Shown one piece after another: positions 61,781 through 64,000 of a stretch of 64,000 bases of DNA. The notes beneath the pieces were generated by a model. That model was not told the origin of the DNA, ran no database searches, and saw only the letters and a list, made by a program, of their open reading frames with translations. The stretch lies in NCBI RefSeq assembly GCF_001999905.1, contig NZ_CP019640.1:2522001-2586000 (forward strand), in the 5' to 3' direction. The DNA comes from Planococcus lenghuensis. Its GTDB lineage: Bacteria > Bacillota > Bacilli > Bacillales_A > Planococcaceae. The stretch's first letter is position 1; each line of letters starts with the position of its first letter. A program made the position numbers and the translations under genes.

Positions 61781-62416
61781 TCAGATCCCGCATAGTTCCA
61801 TTGCCCGTCGCCGGCCGTTGCCTCCGAACTGCTTTCTGATATCCGGGTGCTTCATAAACCACTCGCAATAATCGGCAATCATGTCAGCAGCATTTGCCGG
61901 CACAACCATCCCGGCCGGCCCATGTTTATCACCTGCTTTTCCAAACAGCAATTCCACAGCCTCGGCCTCTCCCACCGCAATCCATGGCACGCCTTCAGCC
62001 ATTCCTTTTAATATACTTAATGGATACTTGTTTGCCTTTCCCATCCACAGGCATACATCCAATTTTTGAAAATGGGTGCCTCCTTCTGCTGTTACCCCCA
62101 ATTCAACAACTTGCTGCAATTGCTGGCAGTCTTTCTCTTTCTGAAGCCAGCTACTTACCTCTGCTGTCATCCCTTCCTCCAACACTACAATTAACTGGAA
62201 CCGGCACTGTCTGGACAACAGAATTCGAGCGACTTTAAAGATAGTCAGAATAGCATCGGTTTCTAACCGGTCATGAACCGATCCGATCCTGAACCGGTTA
62301 ACCTGCTGCTCAACGCCGGCCTTGCCACTTTCTACGACAATGGATTGAAGCAGTTGATCCGGCGGTTTAATCATTTCCGGAATATTACCTTTTCCATTGA
62401 TCACTGCAGCTGCCAT
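61781..62416 (-). CDS. Stand-alone C-terminal glycosyltransferase (GT-B, family 1/4-like) domain
   Basis: 211 residues matching only the nucleotide-sugar-binding half of GT-B enzymes: RFRIGSVHDRLETDAI (usually VGRL..KG), RFQLIVVLEEG, then LDVCLWMGKANKYPLSILKG, where the E-x7-E motif has changed (normally REGFPLSLLEAM). It ends MVVPANAADMIADYCEW and a RKQFGGNGRRRA tail. The acceptor-binding N-domain is absent and only 85 bp separate it from the next gene. It is either a degenerate fragment or a partner subunit. Confidence 0.6.
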   Translation of the reverse strand: MAAAVINGKGNIPEMIKPPDQLLQSIVVESGKAGVEQQVNRFRIGSVHDRLETDAILTIFKVARILLSRQCRFQLIVVLEEGMTAEVSSWLQKEKDCQQLQQVVELGVTAEGGTHFQKLDVCLWMGKANKYPLSILKGMAEGVPWIAVGEAEAVELLFGKAGDKHGPAGMVVPANAADMIADYCEWFMKHPDIRKQFGGNGRRRAMELCGI

Positions 62417-62501
62417 AATTACCAGCCCTTTCCGCTTAGATGAAATTATAAAAACCTGCAGTCCGCCCGATGATCAATGGCATATAAATTATTCCGCCTT
62501 T

Positions 62502-62729
62502 TCATAAACGGATTGTCTCTAATTCCTTCACTGCTCTATCAAACAATTGCTGTTTTGGCTCCAGTCTGTAATAACGTCGCCAGGCGATAAAAATCTCTTT
62601 TACCACGCCAAGCTTCTTTGCGCCTTCCACAGCGTTTTTTTGTTCAATTACACAAGTTTCATACATGATTTGCTTGAGTGGTTTGTCAAAATTCCGTTCT
62701 ACGACTCCTTTATACTGTACATAGCGCAC
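62502..62729 (-). CDS. Small HTH-like protein, paralogue of the next gene
   Basis: 75 residues if started at GTG 62729 (MRYVQYKGVVER), aligned to the paralogue's MKYGQYRKVVER. It shares the core EGAKKLGVVKEIFIAWRRYYRLEPKQ, which reads like a helix-turn-helix followed by a basic patch. It lacks the paralogue's C-terminal 80 residues. A longer start (GTG 62738) is possible. Family not recognised. Confidence 0.55.
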   Translation of the reverse strand: MRYVQYKGVVERNFDKPLKQIMYETCVIEQKNAVEGAKKLGVVKEIFIAWRRYYRLEPKQQLFDRAVKELETIRL

Positions 62730-62790
62730 GTTTTTCACCCGCTTTCAATTTTTAGCAGATTCATTTCCCCCGTCGCTGATTTCTCTCTGT

Positions 62791-63252
62791 CTATTTATTC
62801 TCCGGATCATCCGTCGCCTTTTTCCGATACTCGTCCACAAGCTCCGCTGTGAATTCATAGAACGGCAAAAGTCCTGCTTCCGGGTCCAACCCTTCACTTT
62901 GATAATGGACTGATTTACAGCAAGCAATTCTGCGGTCAATCATTTCAGCAAACCCGCGAAGAGATACTTCATCTCCATATTGAAGCGGCCGGTCCAAGTT
63001 CTCCTCCTGCAGGTCCTGGCTGAATTTCTCTTTCCGACCGGTCAATTCATCTACCGCTTCATCAAAAGCAATTTGCTTAGGTTCCAATCTGTAGTGATGA
63101 CGCCAATATATAAATATTTCCTTTGGAACTCCCAGTCGCTTTGCGCCTTCTAAAGCACTGACTTTTTCTTCTTTGCATAGTTTATACATCAATTCTCCCA
63201 GGGATTGTTCATATTCCCGTTCCACTACTTTTCTGTACTGTCCATACTTCAT
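62791..63252 (-). CDS. HTH-like protein of unknown family (153 aa)
   Basis: N-terminal about 65 residues match the neighbouring 75-residue protein (ELMYKLCKEEKVSALEGAKR, LGVPKEIFIYWRHHYRLEPKQ), probably an HTH. A charged C-terminal part follows (about 75-153, with EMIDRRIACCKSVHY). AAGGAGGG precedes ATG 63252. I know of similar short uncharacterised Bacillales proteins but no function. The two genes look like a tandem duplication with loss of the tail in one. Confidence 0.6.
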   Translation of the reverse strand: MKYGQYRKVVEREYEQSLGELMYKLCKEEKVSALEGAKRLGVPKEIFIYWRHHYRLEPKQIAFDEAVDELTGRKEKFSQDLQEENLDRPLQYGDEVSLRGFAEMIDRRIACCKSVHYQSEGLDPEAGLLPFYEFTAELVDEYRKKATDDPENK

Positions 63253-63512
63253 CGCTACCCTCCTTGCTGACGCAGGATGATAATAAAATTCAGTTTAAAA
63301 GTACTAAATTTTTAGAATAGTTTATCACAAAAACCGTGATTTAAAAAGCCTTAATAGCAGTGTTTCAAGTACGTTTTATCTATAAAAAAATCTAAAAAGG
63401 TATTTTAAATGAATTAAAAGACCGTACTGACGCTTCATTTACTAGGAATAAAGGTATTTTTAATTATATGTAACGAATACATTTATATTTAAAAAATGAA
63501 TAATTTGAACTA
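63253..63512. other. AT-rich intergenic region
   Basis: About 260 bp of very AT-rich DNA between two minus-strand genes, probably holding the promoter for the HTH-like genes. No gene, repeat or clear promoter pair could be fixed. Confidence 0.4.
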
Positions 63513-63550
63513 AAAAAAGAACTCGGAAGCTATAGCTTCCGAGTTCTTTT
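63513..63550 (-). terminator. Terminator after the winged-helix gene
   Basis: AAGAACTCGGAAGC / GCTTCCGAGTTCTT with loop TATA and T tract. Confidence 0.9.
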
Positions 63551-63560
63551 ATGCATCTCC

Positions 63561-63860
63561 TTACTTCTTCCATAAACCGATGATTCCATTTCTGCGATAG
63601 ATCAATTCATTATTCTCAAGCACTTTCAAAATTTTGGTCAATGTCTGATGGGGCATATTCAATTCTCGGGTCAATTCCTGGATAGTCCGGAACAATACTC
63701 CTTCTTTCGTCGAGTTTGACTGGAAGTATTCAAGGAACCGTTCTCCTTTATCATTTAAAGACGGAGAAGCAGTTTTCAAACAATTCCTGCATTCCTGAAT
63801 AATCAGCTGCTCCGGGTAATAATTTTTTTCATTATTTTTGTAGCTCGTGGAAGACGCCAT
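63561..63860 (-). CDS. Small winged-helix DNA-binding protein
   Basis: 99 residues. The C-terminal half is a winged helix: TIQELTRELNMPHQTLTKILKVLENNELIYRRN forms HTH plus wing (helix 3 with PHQTLTKILK). It resembles MarR/RepL-type domains; the short size and lack of other domains do not settle which. A CRNC pair of cysteines lies at residues about 25-28. AGGAGG precedes ATG 63860. Likely a transcription regulator; target unknown. Confidence 0.6.
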   Translation of the reverse strand: MASSTSYKNNEKNYYPEQLIIQECRNCLKTASPSLNDKGERFLEYFQSNSTKEGVLFRTIQELTRELNMPHQTLTKILKVLENNELIYRRNGIIGLWKK

Positions 63861-64000
63861 GCAAAAACCTCCTAACAAAGTGAGAGTAATTCTCCCTTCT
63901 TACTAAACATTATACCCATTTCAGTGCTAACTGCTCAATGAATTTTCAAATTTTTTGATAGTTCTATTTAATTATTCTTCTTCAAGTATTTTTCGTATTT

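Noticed and set aside
61614-61868. 84-codon minus-strand ORF bridging the glycosyltransferase fragment and the next gene
   Set aside because: Different frame overlapping two better-supported genes.

Overview
The window is a chromosomal segment of a low-to-mid GC Gram-positive bacterium of the order Bacillales. The gene order repeatedly matches Bacillus subtilis: opp/trpS/fabHF; yitU-yitV-yitW with a DegV protein; yisK/yisL; addBA with a YhjE-like gene; ftsEX-cccB-yvjA-prfB-secA-hpf; comF-degSU-yvyE-tagO; mleNA. A clpB gene, a SLAP-domain (S-layer) protein and the overall gene style suggest the family Planococcaceae. The genus cannot be fixed from sequence alone. No tRNA, rRNA, CRISPR array or prophage was recognised.

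Layout. 0-4.7 kb: opp operon (oppA, start of oppB), a DUF3899 membrane protein and T-box-controlled trpS. 4.7-9.6 kb: fabH-fabF behind a FapR-like operator, a small YjzD protein, and a clpB that lacks its N-domain behind a CtsR operator. 9.6-17 kb: an intergenic repeat, yitV-yitW, yitU-degV, a membrane-anchored GH13 protein with all catalytic acids replaced, yisL, yisK and a DUF418 membrane protein. 17-24.9 kb: addB-addA with a LexA-like box, and a TVP38 protein. 25-32 kb: azlCD, csbA, a Cys/Met PLP enzyme, a ResA-like thioredoxin, an M23 murein hydrolase with ftsX-ftsE, and cytochrome cccB. 32-40 kb: yvjA, prfB with its programmed frameshift, secA, a GGDEF-EAL protein, hpf and an SDR. 40.7-50.7 kb: comFA-comFC, a structured repeat element, a lipoprotein, a 340-bp array of a CTTGCGA motif, a NERD protein, degS-degU, yvyE, an LCP enzyme, an IS3 relic and tagO. 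The flagellar block found here in B. subtilis is absent. 51-59.3 kb: a SLAP protein, an epimerase-like protein, a DEDDh exonuclease, and the malate-lactate genes mleA and mleN interleaved with two YflT-domain stress proteins that have sigma-B-like promoters.

59.3-64 kb is accessory and the most interesting part. An AT-rich gene encodes an XRE-HTH plus TPR-type regulator of the RRNPP quorum-sensing class. It is followed 12 bp later by a secreted 112-residue precursor carrying five tandem copies of a 16-residue unit with the invariant core IAAREIIPEPWS. Nucleotide differences in the outer repeats are synonymous within the core, which points to selection on the peptide. This looks like a self-contained peptide-signalling cassette with a multicopy pheromone. 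Small unrecognised genes follow: a lone glycosyltransferase C-terminal domain, two paralogous HTH-like proteins and a winged-helix protein.

Regulation readable from the DNA includes T-box (trpS), FapR (fabHF), CtsR (clpB), CodY (oppA, azlCD), LexA (addBA) and sigma-B-like promoters (both YflT genes, possibly hpf and the SDR). These are motif matches and have not been tested.
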